DNA from: Acidimicrobiia bacterium
Lineage (GTDB): Bacteria > Actinomycetota > Acidimicrobiia > Acidimicrobiales > AC-14
Assembly: GCA_023265045.1 (NCBI GenBank)
Contig: JAHFUQ010000020.1
Span: 1-41,581, forward strand
Direction: 5' to 3'
DNA length: 41,581 nucleotides
In this document: piece after piece, positions 16,638-24,365 of the stretch
Numbering within the stretch: the first letter of the stretch is position 1
Layout of the letters: every line of letters starts with the position of its first letter
Made by a program: the position numbers and the translations under genes
The notes under the pieces: generated by a model
Told to the model about the DNA's origin: nothing
Databases searched by the model: none
Seen by the model: the letters and a program-made list of their open reading frames with translations, nothing else

Positions 16638-19600
16638 CTGAGCGACGCGGGACACGGGGGGGCGCTGGCGCGGGACGACGATCCGGCTCTGAGCCGCGCC
16701 CTGGCGCCGATCCTCGCCGCCCTCGACCGCATCGCCCACGACCGGCCCAAGGTCCGCCGCGACTTCGCCTCGATGGCCCTGCGGCGCGTGGCGCCGGCGC
16801 AGCTGGCGAGCGCCGAGCCCGACACCGTCGCCCGGGCGCTGGCTGACTCCTTCGCGTTTGTCGACAGCCGCGCCCCCGACGAGATCGCGGTGCGTTTGAT
16901 CGACCCGGACGTCGCCCTTGACGGTGGCCCGGCGACCGGGACGATCCTGGAGGTCAGCTGCGACGACCGGCAGTTCATCGTCAGCACGGTCAAGGAGGAG
17001 CTGCACCAGCTCGGCCAGCGCGTCGCCCGCCTGCTGCACCCCGTCATTGGGAGCGAGCGGACGGCGGACGGGCGCCTGGCGGCCGTCCTCCCGGCCCGCG
17101 CGGCCGTCCATCGCGACTCGTTCCTCCAGGTCGAACTGGGCAGCCGCTTCCCCGCGGGCGCGCGGCGCGCCCTGGTCAAGGCGATCAAGAGTGTGGTCGG
17201 CGACGTGTTCGCCACCACCGACGACTTCTCGGCCATGCGGGCCCAGATCGCCGAGGTGGCGGCCCGCACCCGCGAGTACGCCGCGGCCCGCTACGACGCC
17301 GACGAGGTGAACGAGGCCGCGGCCCTGCTTGACTGGGTCCTCGACGGCAACTTCGTCTTCCTCCGCACGAGCCGCGGCGGGACACGGCTCGGCGTCCCCA
17401 TCCGCCAGGCGACGGCGGTCGCCCCCGCCCGACCAGACGGCGGCCGCGACGACCTGGGAACGCCCCTGTTGCGCATAACGCGCACGGCGGAGACGAGCAC
17501 CGTCCACCGCCAGGTGCCGATGCACCGGATCGAAGTGCTCGAGGTGGGACTCGACGGCGCGGTGGAGGGCACGTTCGAGGTCGTCGGCGTTTTCAGCGAC
17601 AAGGCCAACGACGAGCCGGCGGTCCTCATCCCCGTGCTGCGGTGGAAGCTGCGGCGGATCCTCGAACTGGAAGACGTGGTGCCGGGCAGCCACGACGAGG
17701 CGGCGCTGGTGTCGCTGTTCCAGGTGCTCCCCAAAGAGGAGTTGTTCGACTCGGAGCTGGCCGCCCTGCGCCAGACGATCGTCGGGCTGCTGGCGGCCGA
17801 GGACCAGCAGGCGGTCCGGGTCCGGCTGCGAGTTGAGCCCGCCAGCCGCACCGTCTCGGCCCTGCTGTCGATCCCCCAGGAGCTGTACTCGTCCGCCCTC
17901 CGCCGTCGCCTCGAACGCTTCCTGATGGCCCAGTTGGAAGGGGCGTGGGTCGACGCCCAGGTCGCCCTCGGCGACCGAGCGGACGCGATCCTGCGCCTGG
18001 TCGTCCACATCGACGGCCCCCTGCCGGAAGGCGGCGTCGATTCGCTCGAACGGGAGGTCCGGCTGCTGTGCCGGACCTGGGACCAAGAGCTGGCGGCAGC
18101 CCTGGCGTCGCGCTTCGGCGAGGCGCGGGCGAAGCGGCTGGCCCAGCACTACGCCGACTGGTTCCCCAGCGGCTACCGCGCCGCCATCGCGGGCGAGCGG
18201 GCGGTGGACGACGTCCTCGAGCTGGACCGCCTTCTCACCGCCGGCGAGGGCATCGGCATCCGGATCACGCCCGACCCGACAGGTGAAGCCGATGCCCGGT
18301 TCAAGGTCTACGTCGCCGGTCCCGCCATCGAGCTGTCGAGCCTCCTGCCCATCATCGAGAGCCTCGGGCTCTGGGCCGTCGAGGAGGAGCCGTGGGCGCT
18401 CGGCGCCGGCGACGCCGCCGTCCACCTCCACGACTTCGGGGTCCGCACCGCCAGCGCGCCGGGCGCCGGGGAGCGCCTCGACATCGAGCGCGACGGTCCC
18501 CGTCTCGCCGACGCCGCCCGGGCGCTCTGGAGCGGTCGGGCCGAGGTCGACGCCCTCAACCGCCTGGTCCTGCGGGCCGGCATGCCATGGCCGGACGTCG
18601 CCGTCGTGCGTGCCTACCGCCGGTACCGCTCGCTGGTGGGGACCTCGTTCACGACCGGCTACGTGGACGACGTGCTGGTCGAGAACGCGACGGTGTGCCG
18701 CGCCATCGTCGAGCTGTTCGCGGCCCGTTTCGACCCCGCGGCGGCCGAGTCGGTGGAGGCGGTGCGGGCGCGCATCCAAGCCCGTTGCGACGCCGTGCCC
18801 CGGCTCGACCATGACCGCATCCTGCGCGGGCTGCTCGCCCTGGTCGACGCCACCGTGCGGACGAACCGCTACGCGACGGCCAGCGACCACGTCGCCCTGA
18901 AGATCGCCAGCGCGGCGGTGCCCGACATGCCGCGCCCCGTTCCCTTTCGGGAGATCTTCGTGCACGGCCCGGCGGTGGAGGGCATCCACCTCCGCTGGGG
19001 GCCGGTGGCACGCGGCGGGGTCCGCTGGAGCGACCGGCCCGACGACTACCGCGGCGAGGTGCTCGGACTGATGCGGGCCCAGGTGCTGAAGAACGCCGTC
19101 ATCGTGCCGACGGGCGCCAAGGGCGGGTTCATCGTCAAGCGCGGCCGCTACGGCCCCGCCGCTGGGCCTGACGCCGTGCCCCACGCCTACGAGACGTTCA
19201 TCGCCAGCCTCCTGGAAGTGACCGAGGGCGACGCCGACAGCTACCTGGTCGTGGCCGCCGATCGGGGCACGGCCAAGTTCTCCGACCTCGCCAACCGGGT
19301 CAGCGAGGAGCGGGGGTTCTGGCTGGGGGACGCATTCGCCTCCGGCGGCTCCCGGGGCTATGACCACAAGGCGCTCGGCATCACCGCCCGCGGCGCGTGG
19401 GTGGCCGTCCGCCACCACTTCGACGAGCTGGGGATCGACCTCCAAGCGGACGCCGTCACCGTGGCGGGGATCGGCGACATGTCGGGCGACGTGTTCGGCA
19501 ACGCCATGCTCCAGTCGAACCGGATCCGCCTGGTGGCGGCGTTCGACCACCGCCACATCTTCCTCGACCCGCGCCCCGACCCCGCCGCGTCCTTTCAGGA

Positions 19601-21320
19601 GCGGGCCCGCTTGTTCGCCCTGCCGTCGTCGTCCTGGGACGACTACGACCGAGCCCGGATCAGCGCGGGGGGCGGCGTGTGGCCGCGGCTCGACAAGCGC
19701 ATCGAGCTGAGCGCCGAGGCGCGCGAGGTCTTGGGCGTGAGCGCCGACCACCTGACCGCGCCCGAGCTCATCCGGGCGATCCTCGAGGCGCCCGTCGGCC
19801 TGTTGTTCGCGGGCGGGATCGGGACCTTCGTCCGCGCCAGCGCCGAGCCCGACCAGGACATCGACGACCGGACGAACACCGAGGTGCGGGTGGACGGCCT
19901 GCACGTGCGGGCCCGGGTGGTCGGCGAGGGGGCCAACCTGGGCTTCACCCAGCGCGCCCGCATCGAGTACGCCCGCCGGGGCGGGCGCATCAACACCGAC
20001 GCCATCGACAACTCAGCCGCGGTCGACATATCGGACCGCGAGGTCAACCTCAAGATCCTGCTGCGCGCCGCCGTCGACGCGGGCGAGATCACGATGGACG
20101 AGCGGGACAAGTTCCTGACCGAGGCGTGTGACGACGTCGTCGCCGCCGTCCTCGACGACTGCCTCAACCAGAGCCTCGCCCTCAGCCGCGCCCAGGCCGC
20201 CAGCCCCCACTTCATGGACGCGGTCGAAGCGCTGCTCGTCGAGCTGGAAGCCAGCGGGGTGCTCGACCGCTCGATCGAGGCGCTCCCGACGACCGAGGAG
20301 ATGCGCGCCCGAGCCCAAGCGGGCGCGGGCCTGACCCGGCCCGAACTGGCGGTGCTGCTGGCGGGGGCCAAGCGCCGCCTGGCCGCCGAGGTGCTCGAGT
20401 CCGCCATCCCCGACCAACCGGCGTTGCGGGTGGCGCTGGTGCGCTACTTCCCGGCCGCGATCACGGCTCGCTTCGACCACCTGCTCGACGGCCACCGCCT
20501 GCGGCGGGAGCTGATCGCGGCGGTCGTCGCCAACGACGTCGTCAACCGGATGGGCGCCACCTTCGTCAGCCGGGTTTCGGCCGACACCGGGGCGTCCGCC
20601 GATCAGGTCGTCACCGCCTACTGCATCGCCTGGGGGGTGGCCCGGGCCGGCGAGCACTGGGACCACACCGCCGCTTCAGCCGTGAGCACCCTGCTTGAGG
20701 CCCTGACCAGGGACTACCTCCGGCGGGGCGAGACCGACATCGCCGCCACCGTCATCCGGGACCGGCCGACGTTCCTCGAGCTGGAAGCGGCCATGCCGGA
20801 GATCGGGAGCGCGGCGCGCCGGCGCCGGCGCACCCGGCGGGCGGAGGCGCTGGTGGACAGCGGCGTCGACCCGGGCTCGGCCGTGAACTGGGCTTGCGTG
20901 GAGGAGCTGGAGATCGCGCCCGACATCGGCGCACTGGTCCGCCAGACGGGACGGCCGGCGCGCGACGTGGCCGACGCCTTCTTGCGCGCCGGTGAGTCGC
21001 TGGGCCTCGACCGGCTCGTCGACCTGCTCCGCAAGGCGCCGGTCACCGACCAGTGGGCGCGCGCCGCCTGGCAGGGCCTGCTCGACGATCTGGACGAACT
21101 GCGGCGCGAGGCCGCCTACCGCGCTTTCGTCGAACACCCCGAGCGTGACGCCCCCGACGCGGTGGCGCGCTTTCTCGCCGCCCGCGCCGAACCCGTGCAC
21201 GAGGCGGTCGCGCTGGTGCGGGAGATCGAAGGAGGCCCGTCGGCCCGCCTCGACGCGATCGCGGTCGCCGTGCGGGCGGTCCGGCGGGGGATCAGCGCCT
21301 CCTCGCCGCCGCTGTCGTAG
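16638..21320 (+). CDS. NAD-specific glutamate dehydrogenase, large type
   Basis: 1,560 residues from CTG 16638 (1,515 from ATG 16773). Large bacterial NAD-GDH (Bac_GDH family): an N-terminal regulatory half with ACT-like and helical regions, then the catalytic domain with GPVARGGVRWSDRPDDYRGE, the catalytic-Lys region LKNAVIVPTGAKGGFIVKRG and NAD-binding GIGDMSGDVFGNAMLQSNRI. Converts glutamate and NAD+ to 2-oxoglutarate, NADH and ammonia. The usual opening of the family (RRVAPAQLA onward) would be only a few residues from ATG 16773, and about 45 coding-like residues lie before it, which favours CTG with TAGCAT 7 nt upstream. Cytoplasmic, probably a multimer. Confidence 0.93.
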   Translation: MSDAGHGGALARDDDPALSRALAPILAALDRIAHDRPKVRRDFASMALRRVAPAQLASAEPDTVARALADSFAFVDSRAPDEIAVRLIDPDVALDGGPATGTILEVSCDDRQFIVSTVKEELHQLGQRVARLLHPVIGSERTADGRLAAVLPARAAVHRDSFLQVELGSRFPAGARRALVKAIKSVVGDVFATTDDFSAMRAQIAEVAARTREYAAARYDADEVNEAAALLDWVLDGNFVFLRTSRGGTRLGVPIRQATAVAPARPDGGRDDLGTPLLRITRTAETSTVHRQVPMHRIEVLEVGLDGAVEGTFEVVGVFSDKANDEPAVLIPVLRWKLRRILELEDVVPGSHDEAALVSLFQVLPKEELFDSELAALRQTIVGLLAAEDQQAVRVRLRVEPASRTVSALLSIPQELYSSALRRRLERFLMAQLEGAWVDAQVALGDRADAILRLVVHIDGPLPEGGVDSLEREVRLLCRTWDQELAAALASRFGEARAKRLAQHYADWFPSGYRAAIAGERAVDDVLELDRLLTAGEGIGIRITPDPTGEADARFKVYVAGPAIELSSLLPIIESLGLWAVEEEPWALGAGDAAVHLHDFGVRTASAPGAGERLDIERDGPRLADAARALWSGRAEVDALNRLVLRAGMPWPDVAVVRAYRRYRSLVGTSFTTGYVDDVLVENATVCRAIVELFAARFDPAAAESVEAVRARIQARCDAVPRLDHDRILRGLLALVDATVRTNRYATASDHVALKIASAAVPDMPRPVPFREIFVHGPAVEGIHLRWGPVARGGVRWSDRPDDYRGEVLGLMRAQVLKNAVIVPTGAKGGFIVKRGRYGPAAGPDAVPHAYETFIASLLEVTEGDADSYLVVAADRGTAKFSDLANRVSEERGFWLGDAFASGGSRGYDHKALGITARGAWVAVRHHFDELGIDLQADAVTVAGIGDMSGDVFGNAMLQSNRIRLVAAFDHRHIFLDPRPDPAASFQERARLFALPSSSWDDYDRARISAGGGVWPRLDKRIELSAEAREVLGVSADHLTAPELIRAILEAPVGLLFAGGIGTFVRASAEPDQDIDDRTNTEVRVDGLHVRARVVGEGANLGFTQRARIEYARRGGRINTDAIDNSAAVDISDREVNLKILLRAAVDAGEITMDERDKFLTEACDDVVAAVLDDCLNQSLALSRAQAASPHFMDAVEALLVELEASGVLDRSIEALPTTEEMRARAQAGAGLTRPELAVLLAGAKRRLAAEVLESAIPDQPALRVALVRYFPAAITARFDHLLDGHRLRRELIAAVVANDVVNRMGATFVSRVSADTGASADQVVTAYCIAWGVARAGEHWDHTAASAVSTLLEALTRDYLRRGETDIAATVIRDRPTFLELEAAMPEIGSAARRRRRTRRAEALVDSGVDPGSAVNWACVEELEIAPDIGALVRQTGRPARDVADAFLRAGESLGLDRLVDLLRKAPVTDQWARAAWQGLLDDLDELRREAAYRAFVEHPERDAPDAVARFLAARAEPVHEAVALVREIEGGPSARLDAIAVAVRAVRRGISASSPPLS

Positions 21321-21323
21321 GGT
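21318..21323 (+). promoter_or_regulatory. Possible -10 box ahead of the nuclease gene
   Basis: TAGGGT, overlapping the GDH stop. It would start a transcript near 21330 with a 5' leader of about 20 nt holding GGCGGAGGGG. Confidence 0.35.
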
Positions 21324-21351
21324 GTTCCCCGGCGGAGGGGACAACGCGACC

Positions 21352-21381
21352 ATGCACCCGATGAGCCTTCCTGAGCGCTGA
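21352..21381 (+). CDS. 9-codon leader ORF
   Basis: ATG 21352 encodes MHPMSLPER and stops at 21379-21381, where the TGA overlaps the ATG of the nuclease gene by one base. The purine-rich GGCGGAGGGG about 10 nt upstream is the only ribosome site in this intergenic stretch and fits this ORF, not the nuclease start. Ribosomes ending here would restart on the nuclease gene. Too short to be recognised. Confidence 0.4.
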   Translation: MHPMSLPER

Positions 21382-22307
21382 TGGCTTCGACGCCCCCCGA
21401 TTGGCCGGGCCACAGGCCCAGGCCGAAACCGCGGACGCTCTGGAGCGACCTGGGCGGCCTGTGGCAGCGGTTCCGCGGGCTGCCGTTCCTCCCTCAGCTG
21501 ATCATCGGGCTGCTCCTCACCATCGTCGTGGTGGCGGTGGTCTCGATCCCCTTCCGGTCGAGCCCGACGACCAAAGTCACCATCCGCACGTCGACCACCC
21601 TGCGCGCCGCATCGACGTCGTCCACCTCCACCTCCACGACCAAGCCGTTGCCTCCGGGTGACGACAAGGTGGTCAAGACGGTCATCGACGGCGACAGCTT
21701 CGAGACCAACGACGGCGTCAAGGTCCGGCTCCTCGGCGTCGACGCCCCGGACATCGAGACGGCGGACTGCTTCTCCGCCGAGGCGACCACTCACCTGCAG
21801 AGCCTCATCGGTCCGTTGCGGTCGGTGCGCCTGGTGTACGACGCGAGCCGCACCGACACGCTGGGGCGCACCCTGGCCTACGTCTACCGCCTCCCCGACG
21901 GGCTGTTCCTGAACCTCGCCATGGCCCAGGACGGGTTCATGTTCGAGCTGAAGCGGCCACCGAACACGGCCCATGCGGACGAGCTGGCGGCGGCCGTGGC
22001 AGACGCCCGCACGGCCAAGAGGGGCCTGTGGGCGACCTGCAACACGACGACCACGACGACGACTACGGCCCGGGCGACGACGACGACCACGGCCCGGGCG
22101 ACGACGACGACGGCGGCGCCGGCCACCACCACCACGGTGGCGGCGGCGACCAGCAGCACGTCGACCCCGGCGCCGACATCGACGTCAACAACCGTCCCGC
22201 TCGTCCTGGAGGGGGCGCCCTGTCCGGTGCCCGGCGCCACCGGTGTCTTTGCCGACGGCAGGACGGCGGTCTGCGCGGGCCTGATCCCGATCTGGCGAGC
22301 GGCGTAG
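21381..22307 (+). CDS. Membrane-anchored staphylococcal-nuclease-like protein
   Basis: 308 residues. A basic cytoplasmic N-terminus and one TM segment (about 38-58) place the rest outside. A Thr/Ser-rich spacer leads to the SNase domain (about 92-215): VIDGDSFETNDGVKVRLLGVDAPD, Glu/Asp-rich active site, and DTLGRTLAYVY with the catalytic Arg. Then a low-complexity Thr/Ala spacer (about 215-275) and a C-terminal Cys pair (GAPCPVPG, TAVCAGL). Likely a cell-surface nuclease. The start follows a 9-codon ORF. Confidence 0.85.
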   Translation: MASTPPDWPGHRPRPKPRTLWSDLGGLWQRFRGLPFLPQLIIGLLLTIVVVAVVSIPFRSSPTTKVTIRTSTTLRAASTSSTSTSTTKPLPPGDDKVVKTVIDGDSFETNDGVKVRLLGVDAPDIETADCFSAEATTHLQSLIGPLRSVRLVYDASRTDTLGRTLAYVYRLPDGLFLNLAMAQDGFMFELKRPPNTAHADELAAAVADARTAKRGLWATCNTTTTTTTTARATTTTTARATTTTAAPATTTTVAAATSSTSTPAPTSTSTTVPLVLEGAPCPVPGATGVFADGRTAVCAGLIPIWRAA

Positions 22308-22345
22308 GCCGCTCCCGACCAGCAAGCACCAACGAGGAGGCAGGA

Positions 22346-22774
22346 ATGGCACAGCGAAAGGCCAGGGCGAGCTGGAACGGGGACCTGTTCAGCGGCAACG
22401 GGGTCGTCTCGGCCGCGAGCAGCGGCCTGTTCGCTGACGCGCCCGTCTCGTGGCCGGCCCGCACCGAGGAGCCGGGCGGCAAGACGAGCCCCGAGGAGCT
22501 GATCGCAGCGGCCCACGCGGCGTGCTTCTGCATGGCCCTGTCGAACGAGCTCAGCTCCCGCGGCCACCCGCCCGAGCGCCTCGACGTGGAGGCCACCTGC
22601 ACGTTCGTGCCCGGCGCCGGGATCACCACCATGGACCTCACGGTCACGGCGGCCGTGCCCGGCGCCGACGAGGCCGCCTTTCAGGAGGGGCTGGCCGCCG
22701 CGCAAGGGTCCTGCCCCGTGTCCAGCGCGCTCCGGGGCAACGTGGAGATCAACGTGCAGGCGACCTTGGCCTGA
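22346..22774 (+). CDS. OsmC/Ohr-family peroxide reductase
   Basis: 142 residues, start ATG 22346 behind a strong GAGGAGG. The OsmC fold is clear: TSPEELIAAAHAACFCMALSNEL holds the first conserved Cys on the central helix and AAAQGSCPVSSALRGN the second. The pair reduces organic hydroperoxides at the expense of thiols. Likely part of oxidative-stress defence with KatG further along. Confidence 0.9.
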   Translation: MAQRKARASWNGDLFSGNGVVSAASSGLFADAPVSWPARTEEPGGKTSPEELIAAAHAACFCMALSNELSSRGHPPERLDVEATCTFVPGAGITTMDLTVTAAVPGADEAAFQEGLAAAQGSCPVSSALRGNVEINVQATLA

Positions 22775-22814
22775 GCGCGGACCCGGGCGCTGGCCTGACC
22801 TGCGGGTTCCCGCC

Positions 22815-22820
22815 TACGGT
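22815..22820 (+). promoter_or_regulatory. -10-like box
   Basis: TACGGT, 9 nt before GTG 22830; near-leaderless start of the cupredoxin-like gene. Confidence 0.4.
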
Positions 22821-22829
22821 ACGGGGCCT

Positions 22830-23189
22830 GTGAAACGCACCCTTCCCCGCCGAACCGCCGCGCTGGTCGCGGCGGCGCCCCTCGTGCTCATGCTCGGCGC
22901 GTGCGGCCACGCCAACGCCCACCGTTCGATCACGTCCACCCTCGTCAGCGGCGCCACCGGCTACTTCCCCGTCAACATCATCGCCAACAAAGAGGACACC
23001 CTGTTCCTCAACGTCGGGAACGGCACCGAGAAGGTGCACGGGTTCACGATCGAGGGGTACCAGGTGGCCAAGACGGTCGACCCCAACCAGACGCTGAAGG
23101 TGAAGCTCCACCTGGGCCGGGCGGGGACGTTCAAGATCTTCTGCCAGCTCCACCCCGCCCACCAGACGGCCACCCTGATCGTCAGGTGA
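22830..23189 (+). CDS. Cupredoxin-like secreted lipoprotein
   Basis: 119 residues. A signal peptide ends in the lipobox LGAC (Cys25). The body is a beta-sandwich with a copper-site pattern: a His in EKVHGFTIEGY and, at the end, FKIFCQLHPAHQT, which gives Cys and His ligands in the order expected for blue-copper proteins. It could carry electrons or hold copper at the membrane surface. Metal content is inferred. Confidence 0.8.
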   Translation: MKRTLPRRTAALVAAAPLVLMLGACGHANAHRSITSTLVSGATGYFPVNIIANKEDTLFLNVGNGTEKVHGFTIEGYQVAKTVDPNQTLKVKLHLGRAGTFKIFCQLHPAHQTATLIVR

Positions 23190-23215
23190 CCGGCGCCTTA
23201 ACGCGGGGGCGGCGG

Positions 23216-23221
23216 TACCCT
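23216..23221 (+). promoter_or_regulatory. -10-like box of the leucine dehydrogenase gene
   Basis: TACCCT, 9 nt before GTG 23231. A near-leaderless transcript. Confidence 0.4.
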
Positions 23222-23230
23222 GAGCGTTAG

Positions 23231-24313
23231 GTGAACGTGTTCGACCGCATCGAGGCGGACGGGTACGAGCAGGTGGTTTACTGCCAGGACCAGCCGACCG
23301 GCCTGAAAGCCATCATCGCGATCCACTCCACCAGCCTCGGTCCGTCCCTCGGCGGTACGCGCTTCTACCCCTACCCCACCGAGGCCGACGCCCTCGAGGA
23401 CGTCCTGCGCTTGGCCAAAGGGATGACGTACAAGGCCGCCGTCGCCGGGCTCGACCAGGGCGGGGGCAAGGCCGTCATCATCGGCGACCCGGCGACGGAC
23501 CGCAGCGAGGGCCTGATCCGGGCCTACGGCCGCTACGTCGACTCCCTCGGCGGTCGGTACATCACGGCCGAAGACGTCGGGACTACGCAGGCCGACATGG
23601 ACCTCATCCGCCGAGAGACCCGCTACGTGACCGGGGTGAGCCCGGCGCTGGGGGGCTCGGGCGACCCGTCGGTGGCGACCGCGCACGGCGTGCGGTGGGC
23701 GATGAAGGCGGTGGCGGCCCGGCTGTGGGGCGATCCCGAACTGGTGGACCGGCGCATCGTGATCTCGGGCGTCGGCAAGGTGGGGACCAGCTTGGTTGGG
23801 CTGCTGGTCGAAGACGGCGCAACAGTGGTGGTGGCCGACGTCGTGCCCGCGGCCGTGGCCCGACTCGTCGACCGCTATGGCGACCGCGTTGGGGCCGTCG
23901 ACGTGGCGTCGGCCCACACCGCGCCCTGCGACATCTTCGCCCCCTGCGCCCTGGGCGGGGTGCTCGACTCGGCGCGGATCCCCCAACTGGGCTGCGCCGC
24001 GGTGGTGGGATCGGCCAACAACCAGCTCGCCGACCCGTCCTGCGCCAAGCTGCTCGCCGACCATGGCATCGTCTACGCCCCGGACTATGTGGTGAACTCG
24101 GGCGGGATCATCAACATCTCCGAGGAGCGGTCCCCGACCGGCTACCACCAGGAACGGGCCTACGCCGAGGTCCGGCGCATCTTCGAAACGACCGCCCGGG
24201 TGCTGGCGGTGGCGGGGGAGGAAGGCGTCACCACCGCCGAGGCGGCCGACCGCATCGCCGAGCGGCGCATCGCCGATATGGCCCGGGTCCGCCAGATCCG
24301 GACCTTCCGATAG
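23231..24313 (+). CDS. Leucine/valine dehydrogenase
   Basis: 360 residues, Glu/Leu/Phe/Val dehydrogenase superfamily. Substrate-side lysines are Lys68 (GMTYKAAVAGLD) and Lys80 (QGGGKAVI); the NAD-binding GVGKVGT sits at 180-186. Closest in style to leucine and valine dehydrogenases, which oxidise branched-chain amino acids to 2-oxoacids and ammonia. The next gene, a 2-oxoacid dehydrogenase E1, would use the product, which supports this role over phenylalanine dehydrogenase. Confidence 0.88.
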   Translation: MNVFDRIEADGYEQVVYCQDQPTGLKAIIAIHSTSLGPSLGGTRFYPYPTEADALEDVLRLAKGMTYKAAVAGLDQGGGKAVIIGDPATDRSEGLIRAYGRYVDSLGGRYITAEDVGTTQADMDLIRRETRYVTGVSPALGGSGDPSVATAHGVRWAMKAVAARLWGDPELVDRRIVISGVGKVGTSLVGLLVEDGATVVVADVVPAAVARLVDRYGDRVGAVDVASAHTAPCDIFAPCALGGVLDSARIPQLGCAAVVGSANNQLADPSCAKLLADHGIVYAPDYVVNSGGIINISEERSPTGYHQERAYAEVRRIFETTARVLAVAGEEGVTTAEAADRIAERRIADMARVRQIRTFR

Positions 24314-24365
24314 CGCCTTGACTGGACTTGTCCCGAACCTGCAGACCGCGGAGGTCAAAACGGCT

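Noticed and set aside
16122-19904. Open frame of 1,260 codons antisense to glutamate dehydrogenase
   Set aside because: It mirrors the codon-position bias of the real gene on the plus strand, which has clear family motifs; the antisense product has repetitive Arg/Gly/Asp composition and no domain.
22030-22200. Thr-codon-rich stretch as a possible microsatellite or CRISPR
   Set aside because: It encodes the Thr/Ala-rich spacer of the nuclease in frame; units are irregular and no direct repeats with spacers are seen.
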